This document shows positions 1 through 9,798 of a stretch of DNA of 14,109 bases, piece after piece. A model generated the notes under the pieces. The model had not been told where the DNA came from and ran no database searches. It was given only the letters and a program-made list of their open reading frames with translations. Location of the stretch: contig JNET01031999.1 of NCBI GenBank assembly GCA_000697455.1, positions 1-14,109 on the forward strand, given 5' to 3'. Within the stretch, counting starts at the first letter, position 1. The number at the start of each line of letters is the position of its first letter. The translations under genes were made by a program, and so were the position numbers. Source of the DNA: Basidiobolus heterosporus B8920. Lineage: Eukaryota; Basidiobolomycota; Basidiobolomycetes; Basidiobolales; Basidiobolaceae.

Positions 1-360
1 AGCAAAATCAGTAAAACTCCAATTGAATCCCTGTGCATAATGTGATAAAACATGATACACGGTGCATCATACACGGTACATATTCCGATCTACGATTTAC
101 TGATGAGGAACAATAGGAGACTGTGAATTAAACTCGGGATTTTAAATAAGGGATTTAAACTTGATACTAAATGAACGATCTGATCATCAACTCCATTTTA
201 AGGGTATATTTTACTAATTAGTATAAACTTCTCGCAAGATACGCACCTAAAGCCATCACCTGTTTAAGCTTTTCCCTTTTCTACCTCACATAATATAACT
301 ACCATGGAAGATTGGTCTGATTCGAGGAGCCCTTTTCTCTGCTCGCTTCCCCATCTACCG
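1..360. other. gene-poor left flank with a possible cut-off ORF
   Basis: No recognisable gene. An imperfect 14-bp direct duplication lies at 53-80 (tgatacacggtgca, then tcatacacggtaca). Near the right edge an ATG at 304 sits in a strong start context (accATGg) and opens a frame beginning MEDWSDSRSPFLCS. This frame runs straight into the adapter-like sequence at 361 and stops a few codons later. It may be the true 5' end of a gene whose continuation was lost at a false join, or it may be chance; the sequence alone does not decide. Confidence 0.4.
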
Positions 361-1879
361 CTGTCTCTTATACACATCTTGGTTCAGTGGTAAGGGGTAT
401 TTCAAGTATTGAGCGTTGAATGCTATTATTGAGCTTGGTTTGACTGCTTTAATCACAATCAAACATGCAGGCCATTTTGTGTATTAAATACCTCGTTCCC
501 GGAGTGTCAGGATCTTACATCTATTTTGGTATTGCACCGATCGTCCAAAACATCACAATTCTGATCAGGTATTGTACCTGTCTCTTATACACATCTTGGT
601 TCAGTGGTAAGGGGTATTTCAAGTATTGAGCGTTGAATGCTATTATTGAGCTTGGTTTGACTGCTTTAATCACAATCAAACATGCAGGCCATTTTGTGTA
701 TTAAATACCTCGTTCCCGGAGTGTCAGGATCTTACATCTATTTTGGTATTGCACCGATCGTCCAAAACATCACAATTCTGATCAGGTATTGTACCTGTCT
801 CTTATACACATCTTGGTTCAGTGGTAAGGGGTATTTCAAGTATTGAGCGTTGAATGCTATTATTGAGCTTGGTTTGACTGCTTTAATCACAATCAAACAT
901 GCAGGCCATTTTGTGTATTAAATACCTCGTTCCCGGAGTGTCAGGATCTTACATCTATTTTGGTATTGCACCGATCGTCCAAAACATCACAATTCTGATC
1001 AGGTATTGTACCTGTCTCTTATACACATCTTGGTTCAGTGGTAAGGGGTATTTCAAGTATTGAGCGTTGAATGCTATTATTGAGCTTGGTTTGACTGCTT
1101 TAATCACAATCAAACATGCAGGCCATTTTGTGTATTAAATACCTCGTTCCCGGAGTGTCAGGATCTTACATCTATTTTGGTATTGCACCGATCGTCCAAA
1201 ACATCACAATTCTGATCAGGTATTGTACCTGTCTCTTATACACATCTTGGTTCAGTGGTAAGGGGTATTTCAAGTATTGAGCGTTGAATGCTATTATTGA
1301 GCTTGGTTTGACTGCTTTAATCACAATCAAACATGCAGGCCATTTTGTGTATTAAATACCTCGTTCCCGGAGTGTCAGGATCTTACATCTATTTTGGTAT
1401 TGCACCGATCGTCCAAAACATCACAATTCTGATCAGGTATTGTACCTGTCTCTTATACACATCTTGGTTCAGTGGTAAGGGGTATTTCAAGTATTGAGCG
1501 TTGAATGCTATTATTGAGCTTGGTTTGACTGCTTTAATCACAATCAAACATGCAGGCCATTTTGTGTATTAAATACCTCGTTCCCGGAGTGTCAGGATCT
1601 TACATCTATTTTGGTATTGCACCGATCGTCCAAAACATCACAATTCTGATCAGGTATTGTACCTGTCTCTTATACACATCTTGGTTCAGTGGTAAGGGGT
1701 ATTTCAAGTATTGAGCGTTGAATGCTATTATTGAGCTTGGTTTGACTGCTTTAATCACAATCAAACATGCAGGCCATTTTGTGTATTAAATACCTCGTTC
1801 CCGGAGTGTCAGGATCTTACATCTATTTTGGTATTGCACCGATCGTCCAAAACATCACAATTCTGATCAGGTATTGTAC
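361..1879. repeat. seven identical 217-bp tandem units, each headed by the Tn5/Nextera mosaic end (probable artefact)
   Basis: The 217-bp unit occurs exactly seven times (7 x 217 = 1519 bp), with no difference seen between copies. Units start at 361, 578, 795, 1012, 1229, 1446 and 1663, each with CTGTCTCTTATACACATCT, the 19-bp hyperactive Tn5 mosaic end used as the Nextera adapter core. The remaining 198 bp begin tggttcagtgg and end gtattgtac. The last unit runs directly into ataacaatcc at 1880 with no eighth mosaic end, so this is probably the true genomic continuation. A natural satellite would rarely show zero divergence plus a perfect synthetic adapter in each unit. An assembly-graph loop or amplification of an adapter-closed circle explains it better. 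True genomic content is probably one copy of the 198 bp. No gene is supported inside the unit. Confidence 0.93.
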
Positions 1880-2208
1880 ATAACAATCCATTCTTTACTC
1901 AAGTCCCCATACTAAGTCGTCTTTAGTTGTGCAGTTCTTTGGGTTTCGCAGAACACCGAATCCGAGACTCAGTACAACTTTGTCCTCAACTAGTAATAGA
2001 AATCAGCAGCCACAAGTATCACTGTTCATGTATATTGTGGATGAATGAACAACCAAGAATAAAGCATTACACCATCGGGGTCTCTTGGTCGAAAAAGAAA
2101 GTGAAATATGTGAAGGCAGCTTCTAAAACAAATTTGGATTTATTGGAAAATGAAGATATAGGAAGCAAGATTTGAAAACAAAATTGACAACGGATGCAAA
2201 CTCGTTTT
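1880..2208. other. spacer and 3' untranslated region of the GX3 protein gene
   Basis: This stretch follows the artefactual array without another mosaic end and should hold the 3' UTR of the minus-strand gene ending at 2209. A plus-strand open frame at 1927-2175 starts with TTG, matches no family I know and lies across the probable UTR, so it is not called as a gene. Confidence 0.5.
2139..2144 (-). terminator. polyadenylation signal AATAAA for the GX3 protein gene
   Basis: The minus strand reads AATAAA about 65 nt beyond the stop codon of the gene at 2209-2700, a normal position for a fungal poly(A) signal. Confidence 0.55.
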
Positions 2209-2700
2209 CTAATAGGCTTTGAATCCCTTCTCAATGAAACCACTCTTTTTCTTTTGAACCTTGGACTGTCCATCTTTGTAACCATGCCAATATCCCCGAT
2301 CCATGCCAGTGTCATGGCCATCTTTCCAACCAGAGCCCTCGCCTTCTTTGAAGCCTACTTGAGTGCCCTTTTGGTATCCTTTCTTGTAACCAGCGTCCTT
2401 CCCAGAATCGTAACCTTCTTCATATCCCCATTTCTGGCCTTCCTGTAATCCTTGTTCTAGGCCCTTTTCGTGACCATTCCAATATCCCTCATCCACTCCG
2501 CTCTCTAAGCCTTCAGAATAGCCTTCCTTAGACCCTTCACGGTACCCACGATCATATTCGTCAGATTTCCCGTAGTTACCGCCATCGCTTTCACCTCCTC
2601 CATAACCCTTTAGGCCAGTCATCACTTTCTCGGGAGTGGGGTTCGCGAGTATGGCTCCTGCTAGACCGAGAGTAATCAATGATACGTTGAGGAATTTCAT
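2209..2700 (-). CDS. secreted protein with 24 consecutive glycines in GX3 spacing, function unknown
   Basis: This is a 163-residue intronless protein. The open frame reaches 2712, but that first codon is TTG; the first ATG is at 2700. Starting there gives a textbook signal peptide (MKFLNVSLITLGLAGAILA, likely cut after Ala19), so export is expected. A Gly/Ser/Asp-rich linker with GYGGG follows. Then glycine occupies every fourth residue from 52 to 144 without a miss: 24 glycines and 23 complete GX3 tetrads. The X positions are mostly Tyr or another hydrophobic first, then Glu, Asp, Lys or Ser. A Lys-rich tail (KKK, ending GFKAY) closes the protein. GX3 runs are known in the cytosolic Yae1/Lto1 proteins (deca-GX3) and as GxxxG helices in bacterial FliH, but those lack signal peptides and have shorter runs. 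I do not recognise the family; an extracellular helical or wall-associated role is inference. Confidence 0.85.
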   Translation of the reverse strand: MKFLNVSLITLGLAGAILANPTPEKVMTGLKGYGGGESDGGNYGKSDEYDRGYREGSKEGYSEGLESGVDEGYWNGHEKGLEQGLQEGQKWGYEEGYDSGKDAGYKKGYQKGTQVGFKEGEGSGWKDGHDTGMDRGYWHGYKDGQSKVQKKKSGFIEKGFKAY

Positions 2701-2774
2701 CGTGAAGAACAACGGAGTAGCGAAGTGAGAGAATAGGCGAGTGCGGCGCGAGTTACAATGGAGGCATCACAACA

Positions 2775-2784
2775 TATATATATA
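2775..2784 (-). promoter_or_regulatory. TATA-like element upstream of the GX3 protein gene
   Basis: A ten-base TATATATATA tract lies about 75 nt upstream of the ATG at 2700, with little else AT-rich around it. Its position suits a fungal TATA box for this gene. Confidence 0.5.
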
Positions 2785-3612
2785 CGCCTTTTCTGAAGCA
2801 CTCTTACTCATGCCCTGTTCCACAATAGCTGATCTGATACAAACCCTCTAAGCATACGGTCGATCTCATGATGAAACGTTTCCTGGTTCGTATCATGCGT
2901 TCCGATTATTTGAAACCCTAAGCCCGCACCTTCCACATATCTTACAAAGATCGCATGGATTACCTTGCCTAACGCATTTCCTGCCTATTTGTTTTGCCAT
3001 CACCGAAAATCAGCGTTTATCCCTCTAGAATCTTCCACTCTTTCCTAAATGCAAGCTTGTTGGTCAAGAAGCTTCAGTCTAAACATAATGGATTTCTTGA
3101 ATGGTTACATGTCAAGAAAGGATAGCAACTTGCCTTTGATGGAAGGAGCTTCGAGCCTATGAGCAAAGTGCCTCACTGACCTTCACTGATACCATTCCCT
3201 ATTAGTGGTGGGGCTTCCAATCGTGCGATCCATTGTCCATACAAGCCACTTATCTCAACTCTAATAGAGCACCACTATATTCGGGATATCTTTCATTCCT
3301 AACCCTGTTTGTGTAGGGAAATCTAATTTTGAGTGATCTCATTTAGGCCAAGCCAAGCCCGACCTACCAATTTTTACCAATTCTCATCTTTTCCTGACAA
3401 AAAACGAACCAAACGGGATATTGATATGGATCCCGAGCATTCTATTAAAGATTGACATCCTTTCTAAAACCTTGCCTATACTCGGGAACCCATGAATGAA
3501 TGAAATAAATGGGATGAGGGCGCTCCTTTAAGTCTCTTAATGAGCCCCTTTGTTATTTCCTCACATTAGGACTCTTTCTCTCACCGACCTCAATCTCGCC
3601 TTCCCATTTAGC
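2785..3612. promoter_or_regulatory. divergent intergenic region between the GX3 gene and the coiled-coil gene
   Basis: No gene is supported on either strand; only very short frames occur. The part before 3613 is strongly pyrimidine-rich (ctctttctctcaccgacc and beyond) and ends in tttagc just before the ATG. This resembles the CT-rich leader of many fungal genes, but could also be the 3' end of a 5'-UTR intron. A perfect 10-bp palindrome GAAACGTTTC lies at 2873-2882; its role is unknown. Confidence 0.4.
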
Positions 3613-4368
3613 ATGAAATTTTCCAAACTTATGTCCTTTTTTAAAAAGGGGTCTAGTACCACTGAGAGTAACACGCAGAATACCAGGTCTATGCCTTCCG
3701 TTTCTGAGAAACCTGACGAGCCTGCTCAGACAACCACATCTAGTGAATCTTCCAGCACTCAACTAAACATCACCTCATATCGCATGCATGTACTTGAGAC
3801 CGAGAACCAGTATCTGTATGAGCAGAATCGTAAGCTGAATAGAGAGCTCAAGAATGCCCGCTGCACTAACGATGCCCTCAAAGAGATCATCAAAATGAAG
3901 GACAGCCAAATCCAGTCAATCGTCGAAGATGAGTACGAAACATTGCAAAAGGCGCATATCATTGAGGAGAGCATGAGATTGTTACTACTAGACGGAGAGA
4001 AGCAAGCCATTGCCTCCAAGGACTCCAAGGCCACATTCAAACATGGAGATCTTGAGTCACTCAAGCATTTCGTATTAGCCCTCAAATCCATCCCTTCCCC
4101 TCAGCCACAGGCCAAGGTTGATCACCTCAACATCTCAATGCCTAAGAGTTCCCCTACTCACAAGCACAAGTACACCAAGCCATTACTCCCACCGCTCCCA
4201 GCCATCTCAGACAGTGAAGAATCATTCAGATTCAACATTCAGCAAGAGATCCCCCAAACACGATCGACCGATCCCTATATGAACCTTGTTGCCGTTCCCA
4301 AGAATTGTAGTAGATCGGAATCAGTCAACTTCGGGAAGCAGCTCCGCTTAATGGCATCTGATTTCTAA
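3613..4368 (+). CDS. coiled-coil protein of unknown function
   Basis: This is a 251-residue intronless protein. The frame opens upstream at 3550, but with TTG; the first ATG is 3613 (MKFSKLMSFFKKGSS). Residues 12-55 are Ser/Thr/Pro-rich and look disordered. Residues about 56-130 are highly charged and probably a coiled coil, with leucines at 61, 68, 75 and 89 and alanine at 82, a heptad spacing like a zipper. There is no basic region before it, so it is not a bZIP factor. A short helical stretch around 146-160 (DLESLKHFVLALKSI) is followed by a Pro-rich, low-complexity tail with SDSEES. No signal peptide, membrane segment or catalytic motif is visible. A dimeric scaffold or adaptor is a guess. 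The long frame and non-random composition make a real gene likely. Confidence 0.72.
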   Translation: MKFSKLMSFFKKGSSTTESNTQNTRSMPSVSEKPDEPAQTTTSSESSSTQLNITSYRMHVLETENQYLYEQNRKLNRELKNARCTNDALKEIIKMKDSQIQSIVEDEYETLQKAHIIEESMRLLLLDGEKQAIASKDSKATFKHGDLESLKHFVLALKSIPSPQPQAKVDHLNISMPKSSPTHKHKYTKPLLPPLPAISDSEESFRFNIQQEIPQTRSTDPYMNLVAVPKNCSRSESVNFGKQLRLMASDF

Positions 4369-4474
4369 ATTTCCCGTTTTGAATGAAACCTATCGTAGAA
4401 CTCGGCAGGCCCGACCTGAGCCGCTAAACTATCTTGTACATAGCGATTACGGCTTCCTTAGAACATGCTTACCA

Positions 4475-4494
4475 TATATATTGTTATATATTGT
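4475..4494. repeat. two-copy 10-bp AT-rich direct repeat
   Basis: The decamer atatattgtt occurs twice back to back. It is a simple local duplication of no clear function, in the 3' flank of the coiled-coil gene. Confidence 0.6.
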
Positions 4495-4577
4495 TATCCA
4501 TGATATCCACATTTCCCACAAATGGAAATAATTGGGTGTTCCCAGATTGTATTTAAAATCTTTTCCATTGACACTTA

Positions 4578-4583
4578 AATAAA
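4578..4583 (+). terminator. candidate polyadenylation signal AATAAA for the coiled-coil gene
   Basis: AATAAA lies about 210 nt beyond the stop codon at 4368, rather far for a fungus but the only perfect match seen in this 3' flank on the plus strand. Confidence 0.35.
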
Positions 4584-4630
4584 GAGAATGATACTAGAGA
4601 ATGATAGCCCCAACCACTCAACAATGCCCT

Positions 4631-4657
4631 CGATACCTCTCGATACCTAACGATACC
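4631..4657. repeat. three cgatacc copies at exact 10-bp spacing
   Basis: Copies of cgatacc(t) begin at 4631, 4641 and 4651, one helical turn apart. Function is unknown; this may be a small slippage product. Confidence 0.55.
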
Positions 4658-4870
4658 CATATGGTCCCACGGTGGGTTAGGGCTAGGTGGGTGATAACTC
4701 TGTTCTTCCTCCCAATTCAAAACCATACCAGATCAACCAATGTTCATTTACCGCCTTGCAAGATAAGCCAGATTGGACACAATCTGATGCCCCAGTCATC
4801 CACTTGTAGGTATTGATAGTGAATGAGCATGCGAGGAGGCCTAGTTAGGAGTTAGGGCCAATATGGAATG

Positions 4871-4876
4871 TTTATT
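4871..4876 (-). terminator. polyadenylation signal AATAAA for SIN1
   Basis: The minus strand reads AATAAA about 55 nt beyond the proposed stop at 4932. This supports the longer SIN1 model with a last intron at 5006-5069, since an unspliced stop at 5053 would leave the signal about 175 nt away. Confidence 0.5.
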
Positions 4877-4931
4877 GATCAATATCGCCCAGATCTATAA
4901 GAGATATTCTCGCAAAATGAACGTAAAAGAA

Positions 4932-7654
4932 TTATTTACTGCTAGGATGCATAGGTGTACCAGCACCACTTAAATCCAGGCTTCGGAATGAATCTCCAAA
5001 CGATCCTAAAGAAAATCCAGTTATTGTCACATTTGAGCTAACCAGACGGTTACTATACAAAGCTATTACTAGGACTAACGGCGGTAGTGGTCAGAAAGTT
5101 TCTGAACCGATCATCGCGACTTGCCGTTTGCATGAAATGTTTGATGATATTGCAAATCTCAGCTAAATAACCGTAAAGGTTAGTGATATCTTTCTATGTG
5201 AACCATCATGTCGATTCGGTTTACTTGTTTCCTCCACCGTCGCCCCAATGAATATGTACGTTTTAGAGTCACTAAGACCACGATCAATCACCAGCTTGAA
5301 TTTACGTCGATTCTTGCTGCTTTGCTTACAGATGAGAATATCCCGGATTTTGTAGTTGGCCTGGATTGAGGAATGCTACATAAGTACGCGAACAGTGACA
5401 TGATCCTTGGTTTTACCGGGACTGACCGTTTTAACCGAATCGAAACGTCCGCGATTCTCTGATGGAAGAATATGAATATAGTCTCCAATGATATCCAAAA
5501 TTCGTTCGTGAAGTCCCAGAAGACGCGTCTTTCGGTTGACTTTGAAGCTCTGATAGTTTGAATGTAATAGGTTAGGTTGAATGTAGGATGTCTAATAATG
5601 TGATAATTAGGTCTACTTTGTAAAATCGTGAGCTATCCATGCTCTCTGGAATGATGGACCTAGATAGTGAGTAAGGTTTGTCTCCTCTGCGATGAATGTC
5701 ACCACTAGGTTTAAGCGACATGGCGCTAACTGGGAAATTACAACATCATGTTACATCAAATCATTCGGAATAGAGCAGATAGTTGACATGACTTACCACC
5801 CAACGCAGAGCCCTTGTTAAGTAAAACCAACTCGGTGACTTTTTGATAATCATTTACAGTTTTATCCAGAGGGAGCTCAGTAGTAGTGTCGGCGATGATA
5901 AGAATGAAATCCTCCTTTTCTAATCTCCATTTGCGACAAACTTGAGAACGGATATCCATGAATGTGGTCCGTACTGGTGTAATAATGGTGGTGCTTAAGG
6001 TGGTACTTGTTGGTGAAAAGAAGTAAACTTTTAAGCGATGGAAAGAGGGTGGTGGCGGTGCAACGGGAATTTGTGGGGAATCGAGCTTGGATCCACTCTG
6101 CTCAGCAACATTGGCATAACCTTGCGAAGAAGTTGACACCGGGGCGGGTGTGGCGGAAGGACGCCGGAGGTTTTGAGCCGATGGTACCTTGCGAAGCATC
6201 TCTCGGCTAGGTTTTTTAAGACGTAGTCTTTCGTTGACTTTGACTAAAACGTCAAGGAATATAAGCTCATATGTTAAATAACTGTGAAGCAATATGCAGT
6301 AATTCTTACCCTGTGCAGGAGTTGCCTCGCATATAGCAAACTGATCGAAGAAAAATTTCGAAATCTGTCTTGTTCGATCCAAAGCTAGCAAAAGAACATC
6401 AGTTAGTAGAGTTCCCATGATCACAATTAGGTACTAACGAAGTAATGCTAAATAAACGAAACAAACCTGGGAAATCTTCATCGATAGTACCATCGTCTTC
6501 CACGATACGCATACTCCATTGAACAACATCAGAAAGCCTTTCGTCCAGTAAAGGCTTACGCCCTTCTTCACAGAAGCGATATAACGTATAGCCAATCACT
6601 TGTTCAACCGTGGCATCTCTCTTGACCACAATTTCGAGGGGTCGCATTGGTTCCTCAGAATGAGGCAAGAATATCTTGATAGTCATAACATTTGGTTCTC
6701 CGATACCAGACTGAAAAATGAAGAGGTTAGAAAGCGAATATTTTTGATTGTCAACAGTAAAAACCTTACAACTGAGCCAAATTCAGCTGAGAAGGGATTT
6801 TCCACAGTATTTTCACTTTTGCCTTGTATTAGAGAAGATAAAGCTGAAATATTCTTTCTTGATCCAAATGGATTTGGGAATTCGTGTTTGTGATCGGTAG
6901 TAAGAGTTGTTTTTGGAGGTGGCGACCCACCGGCTACTGGAACATACGCGCTTGGAGGTACTAGTCCATCCCCACCATTGGAATTGGTACTCAAAGTGTT
7001 ATCGAAACTATGCGTTTTCCCAGCAAAATCCAGTACTGGGATCTGAAGATTGTCTTGCTCTAACAGAAAAGAAAACCGTCAGTTGTGGCTACCGGGTTTA
7101 GTCCAAGAAACCGTACCTTTTATCGCTGTGTTTGTTTCTACTACCGGAGGGTTGGGTTTAGATTTTTCAAATAAGATAGGTTCACTTCTAAATTGTTCAA
7201 CATCAAAATACCTCAGGTTAAAATAGACTTTACGATAACAAGTTTTGTAAAAGCCAAATTCATACAGAGCAGGAACTTCATCCTCGTCTTCAATGTCAAA
7301 ATCATCCTCACTATCATTAACGTTATTTTCATTAGATATATCTTGAGCAGAAATAGCAGTAGTTTGCTGAGCCCAACGCTGGCGATTCAGCGGTTTAATT
7401 CGTTGGGAGGTTAATGGTAGCAAAGTGGAGTTAGAGGGTTTGTTAAAAGCAATGCGATCTCTTTGATAAGGAAGGTCTGGTGAGTAGCAGTAATCCATTT
7501 CGGGATAGGTAGGGCCAGCAGTTTTGATGTAGGCATTATTGTACACTGTTTCCGCATCGAAAGTGATGATTCGTTCAGCAGTTCGATCGTGTAGTCGTAG
7601 AAAGCTAATGCGTAGCTGATGTATGATATACTCATCGTCGGCAATGAGAGACAT
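4932..7654 (-). CDS. sin1: SIN1/AVO1 family subunit of TOR complex 2
   Basis: SIN1 scaffolds TORC2 and presents AGC kinases to TOR at the plasma membrane. Ten exons give 710 residues: 7654-7117, 7059-6770, 6710-6467, 6384-6310, 6243-5797, 5729-5617, 5549-5427, 5360-5225, 5162-5070, 5005-4932. All phases close and every intron is GT-AG, 57-82 nt. The N-terminus (MSLIADDEYIIHQLRISFL) and an acidic stretch precede the CRIM region, about 280-385 (PLEIVVKRDATVEQVIGYTL; DEDFPALDRTRQISKFFFDQF). A Ras-binding-like fold lies at about 453-526 (HRLKVYFFSPTS, DIRSQVCRKWRLEKEDF). A PH domain lies at about 566-670 (YKSFKVNRKTRLLGLHERIL, GDYIHILPSEN, ICKQSSKNRRKFKLVID, EICNIIKHFMQ). Three borders are uncertain: 5361 versus 5376 as acceptor of intron 7; the last intron, without which the frame stops at 5053; and a possible extra 78-nt stopless intron at 7188-7265, which would give 684 residues. 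Confidence 0.9.
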
Positions 7655-8177
7655 GGAAGTATATATATATGTTAAACAGAAATAGTGACGTATAAGAGAT
7701 TGTTTGGGGGAATACTAAAAACAACGTTACAAAAGAAAACTTAATCAAGCATTCAAGAACAAATACAAATCGATCAGTACGTACCGATGAAATAATACCA
7801 CTAGAAGTTAGTTGAAATAAAGCACATCTAATTCTAGTCCAACTCTTGTGTTGGTAATGTATATCAAGGATAGGAAGGAAAGGTTTGTCTGGATAGTTTG
7901 CAAAGGTACACACGAATCTTCCGTAAGTCGACAACTTGAGACACTAAGTCCTGCTGAACAAATTAACTAGTAGCTGGTGGCTAGACCCGTGGATCAGAGT
8001 AGGTAGTCAAATTATCGATCTGAAAATGATGGGGATTCGTAAATTACGAGAACATTCGTGATTAAGATAATTAAACTATGTTATAGTTTGGATATTCCAA
8101 AGATTACTAAGCCCCTTAAAATATCTTGGTGCTGTTTACTTACTACCGTTACATACATTTCAACTCGACTTTTCACG
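7655..8177. promoter_or_regulatory. divergent promoter region shared by SIN1 and spermidine synthase
   Basis: The 523 bp between two start codons facing away from each other must hold both promoters. An AT alternation at 7661-7670 lies only a few bases from the SIN1 ATG, too close for a usual TATA box. Open frames here (for example 7632-7934 on the minus strand) show no family features. No known operator was recognised. Confidence 0.55.
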
Positions 8178-9434
<1,257 letters not shown>

Positions 9435-9798
9435 CTACGTGACTACTTTATTTAGAGGAAATTTAAGTAAAAAGCAGTACAAAAATCTTGGGATCAAGTG
9501 AGAAGATATTTAGTGTAGCCCTAGATGCCCTTTGTAAATCACTAGCTAGTCAATCATCACCATCTCTACGACTCGACCAAACATATCCAAGAAAATCAAA
9601 ATTAAAGTATCCAGTTCATAGAACTAGGGAATTCTCTTTCTATCAAATTTCGAGTGAAAAGACTAATTTCATTGGAGTTTGTTTTGCATGTTGGCTATAC
9701 AAAAAGGACTAGAAAATCAGATGAGTTCCTAGCATGGCAAGAAATAATATTACATTCAATCTAGTTAGTGCTTTTTAGTGTCTTCTGTTGTTCCGTAT
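9435..9798. other. convergent intergenic region between spermidine synthase and NAF1
   Basis: Both neighbours end here. A plus-strand frame at 9488-9712 starts with TTG and resembles no family I know. No perfect AATAAA was seen for either gene, so poly(A) sites are probably directed by variant signals. Confidence 0.5.

Larger units (their letters stand above)
4369..4931. other. convergent intergenic region between the coiled-coil gene and SIN1
   Basis: Both neighbours end here, so the region should be two 3' UTRs and a spacer. A 71-codon ATG frame at 4601-4816 has no recognisable motif and is probably chance. Short repeats are present (4475-4494 and 4631-4657). A single TTAGGG at about 4677 is not telomeric. 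Confidence 0.45.

Noticed and set aside
378-396. tRNA-like A box (tggttcagtggtaa)
   Set aside because: No B box, no acceptor stem and no cloverleaf could be found downstream.
465-629. ORF of about 54 codons repeated across unit borders (MQAILCIKYLVPGVSG...)
   Set aside because: In six of seven copies it reads through the adapter sequence; in the last copy it stops after about 38 codons. No homology is recognised.
361-1879. CRISPR array or natural satellite DNA
   Set aside because: The whole 217-bp unit is identical, with no variable spacers, and each unit holds a perfect laboratory Tn5 mosaic end; an artefact fits better.
1927-2175. plus-strand 82-codon frame
   Set aside because: It begins with TTG, overlaps the 3' UTR of the opposite gene and has no recognisable motif.
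3781-3900. bZIP transcription factor
   Set aside because: The heptad leucines are present but no basic DNA-binding region precedes them.
4661-4690. telomere-like TTAGGG
   Set aside because: Only a single copy; no tandem array.
5208-5369. plus-strand ORF of 53 residues with gene-like look (LEFTSILAALLTDENIPDFV)
   Set aside because: It lies antisense to the spliced PH-domain exons of SIN1, which carry much stronger family motifs.
7661-7670. TATA box for SIN1
   Set aside because: The AT alternation is about 7-16 nt from the start codon, too close for a core promoter element unless the true start lies downstream.
9488-9712. plus-strand 74-codon frame after spermidine synthase
   Set aside because: It begins with TTG, has no family features and lies in a convergent spacer.
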